Below, in pieces: positions 18,030 through 27,076 of a DNA stretch of 64,000 nucleotides (position 1 is the stretch's first letter; each line of letters starts with the position of its first letter). The stretch covers positions 2,170,001-2,234,000 of the forward strand of contig OZ244871.1 in assembly GCA_965221105.1 (NCBI GenBank), written 5' to 3'. The notes below the pieces were generated by a model that had not been told where the DNA came from, did not search any database, and saw nothing but the letters and a program-made list of their open reading frames with translations. The DNA is from GM7GCV1 sp965221105. Lineage in GTDB: Bacteria > Pseudomonadota > Gammaproteobacteria > Pseudomonadales > GM7GCV1. Position numbers and translations under genes: made by a program.

Positions 18030-18490
18030 CTATTCTATGTATCTCATCATCCCGTCAACCTCAGTAGACTTGATGTAGCAAGCAGGATTCTCGTTTTCAT
18101 CTGCTAATTCATCAAAATGCTTTTCTCCGCACTTGATTTTCGCGACTTCGTGGTGGCGCAAATCATCCGACCATGTGCTGCCCTTTGTTTCGACGACGAA
18201 GCACAGGTTTTCCTTGTCATCGTTCTTCTCCACGACGACCGCCCAATCGGGGTTGTACGAACCAAGTGGCGTTGGCACTTTGAACCATGTGGGCAACTTG
18301 GCGTAGACTTTTACTTTTCATTCTTCTCCAAGTCTTCGGCGAATAACTTTTCCACGCTCCCTGAGTTATATACGACATGGGTATAAACGGATTTTTGTAC
18401 TTCCAGCGTATTCTTGAGGTAACCCTTGAGGTCTTCCTGCTCAAACAGCTCCTGAGCGTAGAAGTGGTCATCGCCGATTTTCGTGCCCCG
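18030..18490 (-). pseudogene. C-terminal remnant of a type III restriction endonuclease Res subunit
   Basis: Read leftward, the last part (18030-18296) gives LPTWFKVPTPLGSYNPDWAV and FVVETKG, the conserved PD-(D/E)XK-type nuclease end of Res (EcoP15I-type R) subunits. Just before it, in a different frame, comes FYAQELFEQEDLKGYL and VYTHVVYNSGSVEKLFAED, the family's preceding segment. One frame change near 18315 and the absence of helicase domains show this is debris. No mod gene is nearby. AbiE genes follow, so this marks the edge of a former defence cluster. Confidence 0.75.
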
Positions 18491-18557
18491 CTTCCAGTCT
18501 GAAGTGATTCAAGACGAATTAAATTACAGTGTTACATGCTGGCGAAGTGTTTCTCGA

Positions 18558-19477
18558 TCAACAGTAAAATGTCCTCAAACGGTGGTTGATCCAGGTAATA
18601 GAGGTTTCGCGTTTTCCGATATGCGTCCCTATATATTCTTCAATGACTTTCGGATCGCTGAGAAGAAAAGCATTATTTTCTGCGATAAGCGGGTTGTCAG
18701 CGCTGCGAAACCGCTTTTTCTTATGTGCGTAATACTGATCACTGCCGACAAATGCCTGAACATCCGGGTGTTGGAGCAGGCAGTAAACATCGTAATAATG
18801 GCGCATGAAGTTCCTGGGGAAATCACCGGATGCTTGCTGCTGGCGATACTTGGTTGAAATGGTCTGCAGTTTCTCTACGAGGGTATAGCCTGGATGATAG
18901 CAGGCTACATCATGCGCACGATTGTCCCTGATATTAACCAGGCCTGAGGCGTGGTCATATGCCCAGGAGCTGATTGTGGCGGGAGAATTCGGGGTAAAAG
19001 TGTCGAAACCAAGCTCCAGCAAGATCCCCTCTTTAATGCCGTCCAGCGGGCTGGTTGCCGCTGTGTAATGAAGCCGCACGCCCCCCCTCGGTATTTGAGA
19101 TCGTCAAACTCGCAGTCCCTGCTTACTGATTGAATACCCGCAATAGTGATGGTTTGAGCCAGCCAGTCGTAGTAGCTTTTACGGGAGTGACAGTGAGCTG
19201 GTTTATTGTGATTGGGGCCGGTCTTAACCCCCATGTCCTTTGGTGGCTCAATTCGAATATCAATATCTTCAGAGAAGCGGGCAATGATGCCGTATCCCTT
19301 TGATAATGATGTTCCGCCTTTGAGCTCGAAGAGCAGCCCTATCTGCTGCAATCCAAAAAGGGCATGCATAATCCAATAGTCTTTTTCTACCAGGACTGGA
19401 TCGATGGACTTATCTGCAGCGACGATACGAATAAGGTCTGCAAAGTCAGGGTGATCGTGAAGGTAGATATCAGCCAT
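18558..19477 (-). pseudogene. abiEii: AbiEii-type nucleotidyltransferase toxin, frameshifted at a run of seven G
   Basis: The toxin of a type IV AbiE system. The N-terminal half (from ATG 19477) begins MADIYLHDHPDFADLIRIVA and carries the nucleotidyltransferase motifs ELKGGTSLSKGYG and FSEDIDI. The C-terminal half, in another frame, continues RLHYTAATSPLDGIKEGILL and the helical region around HYYDVYCLLQHPDV. The break is at a homopolymer of seven G (coding strand) at about 19081-19087; one more G would restore a single frame. It could be a mutation, a slippage switch, or a sequencing error. The antitoxin gene overlaps its start by eight bases. Confidence 0.82.
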
Positions 19478-20063
19478 GCACTGGTCCGTTTTCCGGCAGC
19501 ATCTGGGCAAAAAATTTCTTGGTTCCAACTTTGCCGTAGTAACGCACCGCTTTGGTTAAAGCACTGTTATCGAGCGATTGCGCTTTTTCCCTCACCCGCT
19601 CTTCGACAACGCTGGAGTTTTCGGCAAGTGTGTCCAGGTTGTTCATAAGGTCTACCAGCAGAAACTCCGTACTCAGCGAGCGCGGCAAATCCGGTTTCTG
19701 ACGAAAGTCGAATGTTCGCCCACCCAGTTTGAAGGTGCCGTGGCGCTTATGGTTGTAAACAATGGTTTTGTTGTAGAGCTGCGTCGTACCTACCCCGAGC
19801 GCGTTATATAAATTGGGAGAAGTGATCAGGAAGCGGTCATCTTTTAAGAAGGCTTTAACCAACAGGCGATCATCCGCGGGCGCATTTCCAAACGCAGATT
19901 TTTTGGGATAGTAGTAAAGCCCGCCGTTAAGTTTGGTAAGTTCTTCATTTTCAACGAGTTGCTTCAGGTGCCTATCAACTGCATTCGACCATCTAGCGAG
20001 GTCAGAACGTCGATATACCTCTCCCCGCTTCAGATGTGATTTAAGTTCGTTTAACTTGCTCAT
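19470..20063 (-). CDS. abiEi: AbiEi-type antitoxin (DUF6088-like, winged helix)
   Basis: A 197-residue antitoxin that in AbiE systems represses the operon and blocks the nucleotidyltransferase toxin without forming a stable complex. It begins MSKLNELKSHLKRGEVYRRSD with a winged-helix start (SDLARWSNAVDRHLKQLVENE), followed by LYYYPKKSAFG and ADDRLLVKAFLKDDRFLITSP, typical of this family. It is intact, and its stop overlaps the toxin's ATG, the usual coupling. The AT-richer composition of 18.0-20.1 kb compared with recN or ilvC suggests transfer. Confidence 0.8.
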   Translation of the reverse strand: MSKLNELKSHLKRGEVYRRSDLARWSNAVDRHLKQLVENEELTKLNGGLYYYPKKSAFGNAPADDRLLVKAFLKDDRFLITSPNLYNALGVGTTQLYNKTIVYNHKRHGTFKLGGRTFDFRQKPDLPRSLSTEFLLVDLMNNLDTLAENSSVVEERVREKAQSLDNSALTKAVRYYGKVGTKKFFAQMLPENGPVHG

Positions 20064-20345
20064 AATCTACCCCTGCATTTTCCATTCTACCGAACGAGCC
20101 TTCAGATTGTAAGTAATTTTATTTAAATATCATGCATTCGCCTATCATGCATAAGTATAGGTACAGCGTTTCGGATGACGGACGCAGCCCCACAGTTGCC
20201 ATTTCGCACTCCCCATTTCGCACCCCATAGTGGGACTCGTTAAAGAGATCTACACACACCAGTGGCAACCCATGAATCATCGACGATCAGCGAATGTTTG
20301 TCAGCAGGTCTTTGGAGAGAAAGGGATTACATTCTAAAGCAGAGA
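20064..20345. other. Intergenic region upstream of abiEi
   Basis: No gene is visible. The first 100 bases (20064-20160) are AT-rich and should hold the leftward promoter of the abiE operon. The remainder runs into the IS66-type end at 20346. Confidence 0.4.
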
Positions 20346-20643
20346 GTAACTACTCACCCCCCTTGACACCATAGGAAAGAGGTTCTCTGGTGTGTACGTT
20401 TCAGTATCGCACAGGGTCATGGGCAACGCATCCTGTGGTTCCAAGGCGACAGTGGGGCTGTGTCAGGCGCTGATCGCGCTGATGCCGCCGCCGGGGACGA
20501 GCCCAACCGCCTCTGGTCGCCGAATGCCGCGCTGGCGGTCGCGGTCTTGAGGACGTCGCCCCGGATGGCCATGAACGGCGGGTCCTGGTGGACATCCTGT
20601 TCGAGACCCACGAGACGACCGTCGAGGCCGAGATCAGCTGAGA
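20346..20643 (+). mobile_element. IS66-type element fragment with decayed adenine methylase start
   Basis: GTAACTACTCACCCCCCTTG at 20346 is followed by about 140 bases closely matching the reverse complement of 27577-27430, including the CATAGGAAAGAGGTT segment, the ATG of a methylase frame (MGN) and LCQALIALMPPP. Beyond that, the sequence diverges; a separate fragment reads RRVLVDILFETHETTVEAEIS then stop. Only one terminal repeat remains; the other side has been replaced by an IS1380 fragment. Confidence 0.7.
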
Positions 20644-20699
20644 CTGCCCCCCTGCAGGGTTCCGTTGTACCCCTGACGGCTGGGGAAGAGATCTCAGAA

Positions 20700-20963
20700 G
20701 GTGTGTTGACCAACCTTCTGAGTGCCTGTGCATCCTACCCTCAGGTTTTGGATATAAAGGCTCAGTGCGCCCTCTCGTCGCACATCACGATAATCGGTGA
20801 AGCACTGGCTCAGGCGATGCAGCAGATGGGTGCGCTGCTCCACCTCTCGCAGCACGAGTCCGCCGCCATTGGAGCTGATCTCACCACCATCACACCTGGC
20901 GACGATGTCGCGCCGACCAAGGCTGCGACATTCGAGTTGATGTGGTGTACAGTCTGTCGCCAT
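20700..20963 (-). pseudogene. N-terminal fragment of an IS1380-family transposase
   Basis: About 88 residues read CRSLGRRDIVARCDGGEIS, NGGGLVLREVEQRT and HRLSQCFTDYRDVRR, the characteristic N-terminus of IS1380 transposases. The frame then leaves the family and ends within 15 codons. Bases 20965-21055 look like the left end of such an element (arms AGGCCG and CGGCCT around its start). Catalytic domains are absent, so it is inactive. Confidence 0.75.
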
Positions 20964-21058
20964 AAGGCCGTCCTTCTCGTTTGGTGTAAGTTATTGAATG
21001 TACAGCATTTATACCACGAGAGGCGGCCTTTTTCAATTCATGTGGTGAGAAATTCGGG

Positions 21059-22735
21059 CTAGGGGATTTGCCGGGAGGAGCTGTGCTCAAGCAGTTCCTC
21101 CGCATGCCTGAGCGAATGTTCAGATTGGTTGTCTCCACCCAGCATTCTGGCAGTTTCCCGCTGCCGCCCGGTTGGATCAAGCCTGGAAATCCGGGTTGTC
21201 GTGGTGTCGTTTCCCGAGGATTTTTCAACCATCAGATGCTGGTTGGCCTCGGAGGCGACCTGCGCCAGATGGGTCACGCAGATCACCTGCGCCCGTTCCC
21301 CCAGCATGCGCAGTTTTTTGCCGACCACGCTAGCCGTTGCGCCCCCGATTCCCTGGTCGACTTCGTCAAATACCAGAGTAGGGTGCTGGTTGTCGGCTGC
21401 GGTGACCACCTGGATCGCGAGGCTGATTCTGGACAGCTCGCCACCTGAAGCAACCCTCGCCAGGGGCAGGTGCGGTTGGCCGGGGTTGGTGCGAATGAGA
21501 AACTCCACCCGCTCCAGGCCACTGGCCGCGGGGGCCGAGTCGTGAAGCTCAATCAACAGATCGGCCCCCTCCATGTTCAGCTCAGCAAAGTGCCGACTCA
21601 CCTCCTGCTCCAGTTGTGCAGCGCCAGAGCGGCGAAGCTCGCCCAACTGGGTGGCCCTGTCCCGATAGTGCCTCTCCCGTTCGGTGCTCTGCTGCAGCAG
21701 GGACTCCAGGTTGGCGTCGAGGTCGCCCAGCTGATCGAGTTCAGCCCGCATGGATTCACTGAGCGCCGACAGTTCGTCGGGTTCGCACCGGTGTTTGCGT
21801 GCCAGATCGAAGGCACTGGATAGTCGGATGTTGACCTCGTCAAGACGCTGTGGGTCGAGTCGAATCTGATCCGCCGCACGGCGCAGTGCGTCTCGTACCT
21901 CTTCCATCTGGATCAGGACATCTGCAGTCATACTGCGGGCATCCTCCACAGCCTCAATCCCGACATCCAGGGGTTCAATGAGGTTCGAGAGCTGCCGCAT
22001 TCCGCCAAGAATCTGAAACTCCTCGTTTTCACTGACAAGCTGCATCGCTTCGTACAGTCGCTGACGAATCTGCTCGGCAGTGGCAAGCTGTTTCTGCTCG
22101 TTCTCAAGCAGGGCAAACTCGCCCTCGGACAAGTCCAGCAGCAGGAGTTCCTCAAGCTGGAACTCCAGAAACTCCTTGCGCTGCCGGTGCTGGCCCAACA
22201 TCTCTTCCTGGGTGTGAAGCTCCGCCGCAAGCTCGCGCCACTCTTGGAAGCTGGCAGCGGTTGTCTCGGCCAGGTCAGCGGCCTGGGCGTAGCCATCGAG
22301 CAATTGAAGCTGGTAGTCGGGTTTCAGCAGGGACTGGTGCTCGTGCTGGCTGTGAATACTGACCAGCTGCTCGGCGAGCGCTCGCAGGATATTGAGAGTG
22401 ACAGGCCGATCGTTCACCCAGGCTTTGGATGAGCCGTTGCGGTTGACGACCCTCCTCAGGATACACTCACCACCCTGATCGAGCCCGCGCTCTGCCAGAA
22501 AGTCCGTCGCGGTGGGTAAATTCCCTATGTCAAAAGTCGCACTGATTTCCGCACGTTCAGAGCCAGCCCTGATCTGGTCGCTGCCAGCACGATCACCCAG
22601 CGTCAGGCCCAGTGCATTCAGCAGGATAGACTTGCCAGCCCCAGTCTCTCCAGTAATGGCGGACAGGCCTTCCTGAAATTCGATGTCCAGAGTGTCGACC
22701 AGTGTGTGGTTCAGTACCCTGAGCTGCGTCAGCAC
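21059..22735 (-). CDS. recN: DNA repair protein RecN
   Basis: An SMC-like ATPase that acts early at DNA double-strand breaks. Walker A is ITGETGAGKSILLNAL near residue 30, and the C-terminal Walker B is LVFDEVDQGIGGATASVVGKK. Between them lies a long coiled coil, and the signature motif is ASGGELSRISLAI. The 558-residue product starts at GTG 22735, giving a first residue followed by LTQLRVLNHTLVDTL, which matches E. coli RecN; the frame stays open for 13 further codons without family similarity. I did not find a clear LexA box. It is divergent from grpE, a common arrangement in this class. Confidence 0.93.
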   Translation of the reverse strand: MLTQLRVLNHTLVDTLDIEFQEGLSAITGETGAGKSILLNALGLTLGDRAGSDQIRAGSERAEISATFDIGNLPTATDFLAERGLDQGGECILRRVVNRNGSSKAWVNDRPVTLNILRALAEQLVSIHSQHEHQSLLKPDYQLQLLDGYAQAADLAETTAASFQEWRELAAELHTQEEMLGQHRQRKEFLEFQLEELLLLDLSEGEFALLENEQKQLATAEQIRQRLYEAMQLVSENEEFQILGGMRQLSNLIEPLDVGIEAVEDARSMTADVLIQMEEVRDALRRAADQIRLDPQRLDEVNIRLSSAFDLARKHRCEPDELSALSESMRAELDQLGDLDANLESLLQQSTERERHYRDRATQLGELRRSGAAQLEQEVSRHFAELNMEGADLLIELHDSAPAASGLERVEFLIRTNPGQPHLPLARVASGGELSRISLAIQVVTAADNQHPTLVFDEVDQGIGGATASVVGKKLRMLGERAQVICVTHLAQVASEANQHLMVEKSSGNDTTTTRISRLDPTGRQRETARMLGGDNQSEHSLRHAEELLEHSSSRQIP

Positions 22736-22948
22736 GTTTGCGATTACCTTCGATAAAATACCGATTCTACACACACTGGGCCTGCAAGTGTTGCAGAGAG
22801 TTGCTGCACAGAGCCGCCTGAAGTACTGCCATTCCCCGGCATGCCCGCGGCCAACTCTTCATCTGTTTGAAAGCGCCCTGTTGAGCGTCTCTGCAGCAGG
22901 CCACGACCAACATATCCGGAGAACCGGGATATTCATGGCAATCGTGGG

Positions 22949-22976
22949 CTTGAACCTGCGCAACGCACCCCCATAT
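22949..22976 (+). promoter_or_regulatory. Sigma-32-type heat-shock promoter of grpE
   Basis: CTTGAAC at 22949-22955, exactly 13 bases, then CCCCATAT at 22969-22976. This matches the sigma-32 consensus except in the last base of the upstream box. It lies 56 bases before the grpE start. Confidence 0.9.
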
Positions 22977-23032
22977 GTTCTAGGGCCTGTTCGCAGGCGT
23001 CAGCAGTGTGACGAGAAACGGAGGCTTGAGCG

Positions 23033-23659
23033 TTGTCCAAAGAAACCGAGCAGAATGAAGTATCTGAAAAGGCAGGAAAAGAAGCGGGCCAATCCGGGGA
23101 TCAGCCAGAGGAAGCAACGAACGATACACCGGAGCCTGCAGACGAGACTGGGCAGGCTGCGGACGAGCCAGAGCAGGCAGTGGAAGAGTCCAGTCTGGAA
23201 GACCAGGTCGCCGAGCTCAGTGCCGAGCTTGACAAGGCACGGGAAAGCGCCCTGCGCGCCCAGGCCGAGGCGCAAAATGTGCGGCGACGCTCTGAATCGG
23301 AAGTGGAAAAGGCGCGCAAGTTTGCGCTGGAGCGTTTTGTCGAGGATTTGCTGCCCGTGGTCGATAACCTCGATCGCGCATTGGATGTCGCTGATCGTGA
23401 AAATGAGGCGCTCAAACCGGTCATTGAAGGCATTGAACTCACCCTGAAATCCTTTCTGGACAAGCTTGAAAAAAACAAGGTGTTGCAGATAGACCCAGCC
23501 GGAGAACCCTTTGACCCGGAGCAGCACCAGGCGATGACGCAGTTGCCGAATCCGGACGTTGAGCCCAACACCGTGCTGGAAGTGTTTCAGAAAGGATACA
23601 GCCTGAACGGCAGGCTGATCAGGCCGGCAATGGTTGTGGTGAGCACAGCGGCGGAGTAA
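23033..23659 (+). CDS. grpE: Nucleotide exchange factor GrpE
   Basis: Releases ADP from DnaK, resetting the chaperone cycle. The 208 residues have a long acidic, disordered N-terminus (about 1-60). A coiled coil follows, with the core block LRAQAEAQNVRRRSESEVEKA and the four-helix region FALERFVEDLLPVVDNLDRAL. The beta domain ends VLEVFQKGYSLNGRLIRPAMV. The start codon is TTG, supported by GGAGG eight bases upstream and by the lack of any ATG before the conserved part. A strong sigma-32-type promoter precedes it, and dnaK follows with its own. Confidence 0.93.
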   Translation: MSKETEQNEVSEKAGKEAGQSGDQPEEATNDTPEPADETGQAADEPEQAVEESSLEDQVAELSAELDKARESALRAQAEAQNVRRRSESEVEKARKFALERFVEDLLPVVDNLDRALDVADRENEALKPVIEGIELTLKSFLDKLEKNKVLQIDPAGEPFDPEQHQAMTQLPNPDVEPNTVLEVFQKGYSLNGRLIRPAMVVVSTAAE

Positions 23660-23688
23660 AGCCAGTCCGTTGAGCCCGCTTCGCCGGG

Positions 23689-23716
23689 CTTGAAATAGCT
23701 GCAATACATCCTATAT
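23689..23716 (+). promoter_or_regulatory. Sigma-32-type heat-shock promoter of dnaK
   Basis: A perfect CTTGAAA at 23689-23695, 13 bases, then TCCTATAT at 23709-23716, which keeps five of the seven fixed positions of CCCCATNT. It lies in the grpE-dnaK gap, so dnaK can be transcribed separately from grpE. Confidence 0.75.
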
Positions 23717-23787
23717 CAGAAACATGAATTACAGCGATCGGCGCACTCTGGTGGTGATCGCCAAATGAACAAACATTGGAGGCCGTA

Positions 23788-25704
23788 ATGGGCAAAATTA
23801 TTGGTATTGATCTGGGCACAACCAACTCCTGTGTCGCTGTGCTGGATGGTGAAAAGGTTCGGGTTATTGAGAACGCTGAAGGCGATCGAACCACGCCTTC
23901 AATCGTCGCATTTTCCGATGATGGTGAAACCCTGGTCGGACAGTCTGCAAAACGACAGGCGGTGACCAATCCGGCGAACACGCTCTTTGCCGTCAAGCGA
24001 CTCATCGGACGCAAGTATGGCGATGATGTGGTGCAAAAGGATATCAATATGGTTCCCTACGGTATTGTTGAAGCCGACAACGGGGACGCATGGGTTGAAG
24101 CCAGAGGTGATAAGAAGGCACCTCCACAGATTTCTGCCGAAGTGTTGAAAAAGATGAAAAAGACCGCCGAGGATTTTCTCGGCGAAACACTGACTGAAGC
24201 GGTGATCACTGTTCCTGCCTACTTCAATGATTCCCAGCGTCAGGCGACCAAGGATGCCGGCAGAATTGCTGGCCTGGAAGTGAAACGTATCATCAATGAA
24301 CCGACAGCAGCTGCACTTGCATACGGTCTCGACAAAGAGGGTACGGGTGACCGCACTGTGGCTGTGTACGACCTGGGTGGGGGTACCTTTGACGTATCGA
24401 TCATCGAAATTGCAGATGTTGATGGCGAAAAGCAGTTTGAAGTTCTGGCCACCAATGGTGATACCTTTCTCGGCGGTGAGGACTTTGATCTGGCCCTCAT
24501 CGACTATCTGGCCGAGGAGTTCAAGAAGGAAAACAGCGTTGACCTCAAGGGCGATCCGCTTGCGATGCAGCGCCTCAAGGAGGCTGGTGAGAAAGCCAAG
24601 ATCGAATTGTCTTCGAGCCACCAGACCGAGGTGAACCTGCCCTACATCACGGCGGATGCCACTGGCCCCAAGCATCTGGTTGTCAAGCTGACCCGCGCCA
24701 AACTCGAATCCCTGGTCGAGGATCTGGTGCAGCGCTCCCTTGAGCCATGCAGGATTGCCCTCAAGGACGCCGACCTGTCGGCAGCAGAGATTGACGATGT
24801 CATTCTGGTTGGTGGACAGACACGCATGCCTTTGGTTCAGGAAAAGGTCCAGGGGTTATTTGGCAAGGAACCACGCAAGGATGTGAACCCGGACGAAGCT
24901 GTTGCCATGGGTGCAGCGCTTCAGGGTGCTGTGCTGGCGGGCGATGTCACCGATGTATTGCTGCTTGACGTGACCCCTCTAAGCCTGGGTATTGAAACCC
25001 TGGGTGGTATTGCAACGCCATTGATTGAGAAGAACACCACGATCCCGACCAAGAAATCGCAGGTGTTTTCGACCGCTGAGGACAATCAGACTGCGGTCAC
25101 TATCCACGTGGTTCAGGGAGAGCGAAAGCAGGCGACCCAGAACAAGTCCCTGGGGCGCTTTGATCTGGCGGACATCCCCCCGGCTCCGCGCGGTATGCCG
25201 CAGATTGAGGTGACATTCGACATTGATGCCAACGGCATCCTGAATGTGTCTGCCAAGGATCAGGCCACCGGAAAAGAGCAATCCATTGTGATCAAGGCGT
25301 CCTCCGGGCTCTCTGATGAGGAAATCGACAAGATGGTCTCGGAGGCGGAAGCCTATGCTGAAGAGGACAGGAAATTTGAGGAATTGATTCAGGTGCGCAA
25401 CGGTGCCGAAGGGCTGGCACACGCCACGCGCAAGACACTGAAAGAAGCCGAGGACAAGGTTGAAGATGGTGAGAAGGCCGAGATTGAAGCGGCAATCAAT
25501 GAAGTCGAGGAAGCCTGCAAAGGTGACGACAAGGATGCGATCGAAAAGGCTGTTGAGAAGCTGACAACGCTTTCCAGCGGTTTGGCCCAGAAGCTCTATG
25601 CTGACCAGCAGGCAGGAACCGGGGCAGAGGAACCTGCGGCAGAAGACGTGGCCGATGATGTGGTTGATGCCGAGTTCGAGGAAGTCAAGGAAGAAGACAA
25701 GTAA
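23788..25704 (+). CDS. dnaK: Hsp70 chaperone DnaK
   Basis: ATP-driven chaperone for folding, refolding and regulation of the heat-shock response. The N-terminus GKIIGIDLGTTNSCVAVLDG is the ATPase phosphate loop. Further ATPase motifs are VYDLGGGTFDVSII and ILVGGQTRMP. The interdomain linker DVLLLDVTPLSLGIE leads to the substrate-binding domain and a helical lid ending in EFEEVKEEDK, a typical C-terminal tail. From the ATG at 23788 the length is 638 residues, equal to E. coli DnaK, and GGAGG precedes it. A TTG 12 bases upstream is in frame but lies before that ribosome site. Confidence 0.97.
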   Translation: MGKIIGIDLGTTNSCVAVLDGEKVRVIENAEGDRTTPSIVAFSDDGETLVGQSAKRQAVTNPANTLFAVKRLIGRKYGDDVVQKDINMVPYGIVEADNGDAWVEARGDKKAPPQISAEVLKKMKKTAEDFLGETLTEAVITVPAYFNDSQRQATKDAGRIAGLEVKRIINEPTAAALAYGLDKEGTGDRTVAVYDLGGGTFDVSIIEIADVDGEKQFEVLATNGDTFLGGEDFDLALIDYLAEEFKKENSVDLKGDPLAMQRLKEAGEKAKIELSSSHQTEVNLPYITADATGPKHLVVKLTRAKLESLVEDLVQRSLEPCRIALKDADLSAAEIDDVILVGGQTRMPLVQEKVQGLFGKEPRKDVNPDEAVAMGAALQGAVLAGDVTDVLLLDVTPLSLGIETLGGIATPLIEKNTTIPTKKSQVFSTAEDNQTAVTIHVVQGERKQATQNKSLGRFDLADIPPAPRGMPQIEVTFDIDANGILNVSAKDQATGKEQSIVIKASSGLSDEEIDKMVSEAEAYAEEDRKFEELIQVRNGAEGLAHATRKTLKEAEDKVEDGEKAEIEAAINEVEEACKGDDKDAIEKAVEKLTTLSSGLAQKLYADQQAGTGAEEPAAEDVADDVVDAEFEEVKEEDK

Positions 25705-25714
25705 ACCCGGTGGT

Positions 25715-25738
25715 ACTGGAACCCGAGCGGGTTCCAGT
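25715..25738. terminator. Perfect hairpin between dnaK and dnaJ
   Basis: ACTGGAACCCG and CGGGTTCCAGT form an 11-pair stem around a two-base loop, ten bases after the dnaK stop. No T run follows. Such hairpins can attenuate transcription or protect the upstream mRNA end, which would let DnaK be made in excess of DnaJ. Confidence 0.55.
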
Positions 25739-25871
25739 GAGTTCACGGTGGTGATGGGCCGATTGCTGACATGGGCCTGGTGAGGTGCGGAGCTGGGAGA
25801 CCACTCCGCTCTTTGCGTATATGGGGTTGTCTCTGAGACACGACGAAAACTGATAGTGGGCACATCCTGAA

Positions 25872-26984
25872 GTGGCAAAGCGAGACTATTACGAAATCCT
25901 TGGCGTTGAACGCGACGTTGACGAAAAGGATCTGAAAAAGGCCTACAGGCGCGTTGCCATGAAGTATCACCCTGATCGTGCGCCCGGTGACAAGGAGGCC
26001 GAGGAGAAGTTCAAGGAGGCCAGCGAGGCCTACGAGGTACTGTCCGATGATGAGAAGCGGGCGGCCTACGACCGCTTTGGCCACGATGGCATTGATCCCA
26101 ACACCATGGGCGGGTTTCGGAGCGGTGGCTTCGAGGATATTTTTGGCGATGTCTTTGGAGATATTTTTGGTGGCGGTGGTCGCCGGCAGCAGCAGCAGAG
26201 GCGCGGTTCTGATCTGCAGTACAATCTTGAACTCAATCTCGAGCAAGCCGTCGCGGGGACTGAGACCAAGATTCGCATTCCGACCTATGTCACCTGTCGC
26301 ACCTGTGACGGCAGCGGATCCAGGCCGGGAACCACCAAGGTAACCTGTTCGACCTGTCATGGTCAGGGGCGGGTGCGTATGCAGCAGGGCTTCTTTTCGG
26401 TACAGCAAACATGTCCCAGTTGTCGGGGGCAGGGACACACCATTGCAGACCCCTGCAGGGACTGCGGTGGTCAGGGGCGTGTCAGGGAAACAAAGACCCT
26501 TTCCGTGAAAGTTCCTGCGGGAGTGGATACCGGAGATCGCATACGCCTGTCCGGGGAAGGAGAAACAGGGCCGGGTGGTGCCCCCGCGGGAGACCTGTTC
26601 GTCCAGATTGTGGTCCGTGACCACCCCATATTTACCCGTCAGGGTGCTGACCTCTACTGTGAAATTCCGCTGGACTTTACCCAGGCTGCGCTTGGCGGTG
26701 AGCTGGAGGTACCGACGCTCGACGGTCGGGTCAAGCTCAGAATTCCTGCGGAAACCCAGACGGGCAAACTGTTCAGGATGCGCGGCAAGGGTGTCAAGCC
26801 GGTGCGCGGTGGCGCGGTTGGTGATCTGCTGTGTCGGGTCGTGGTGGAAACGCCGGTGCATCTGGCCGAGCGGCAAAAGACCCTGTTGCGTGAATTTCAG
26901 GACAGTCTTGGCGAAAAGCATTCCCCCAAATCAAAGTCCTGGTTTGATGGCGTAAAAAGCTTCTTCGAGGATCTGACGTCCTAG
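25872..26984 (+). CDS. dnaJ: Hsp40 co-chaperone DnaJ
   Basis: Delivers substrates to DnaK and stimulates its ATPase. The 370 residues have all parts of a type I DnaJ: the J-domain with HPD in MKYHPDRAPGD (about residue 33); a Gly/Phe-rich stretch (GGFRSGGFEDIFGDVFGDIF); four zinc-binding repeats CRTCDGSG, CSTCHGQG, CPSCRGQG and CRDCGGQG (about 138-205); and the C-terminal substrate domains. The start is GTG; no strong ribosome site precedes it. I see no separate heat-shock promoter, so it probably depends on reading through the hairpin after dnaK. Confidence 0.96.
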   Translation: MAKRDYYEILGVERDVDEKDLKKAYRRVAMKYHPDRAPGDKEAEEKFKEASEAYEVLSDDEKRAAYDRFGHDGIDPNTMGGFRSGGFEDIFGDVFGDIFGGGGRRQQQQRRGSDLQYNLELNLEQAVAGTETKIRIPTYVTCRTCDGSGSRPGTTKVTCSTCHGQGRVRMQQGFFSVQQTCPSCRGQGHTIADPCRDCGGQGRVRETKTLSVKVPAGVDTGDRIRLSGEGETGPGGAPAGDLFVQIVVRDHPIFTRQGADLYCEIPLDFTQAALGGELEVPTLDGRVKLRIPAETQTGKLFRMRGKGVKPVRGGAVGDLLCRVVVETPVHLAERQKTLLREFQDSLGEKHSPKSKSWFDGVKSFFEDLTS

Positions 26985-27076
26985 CGGGAGCCCCTACGTG
27001 CGAGCATAACGAAGTTGTCAGCACGCGATCCGCACTCAAGCGTTTCGACAGACAGACTTCTAGAACAACTTTTGTT

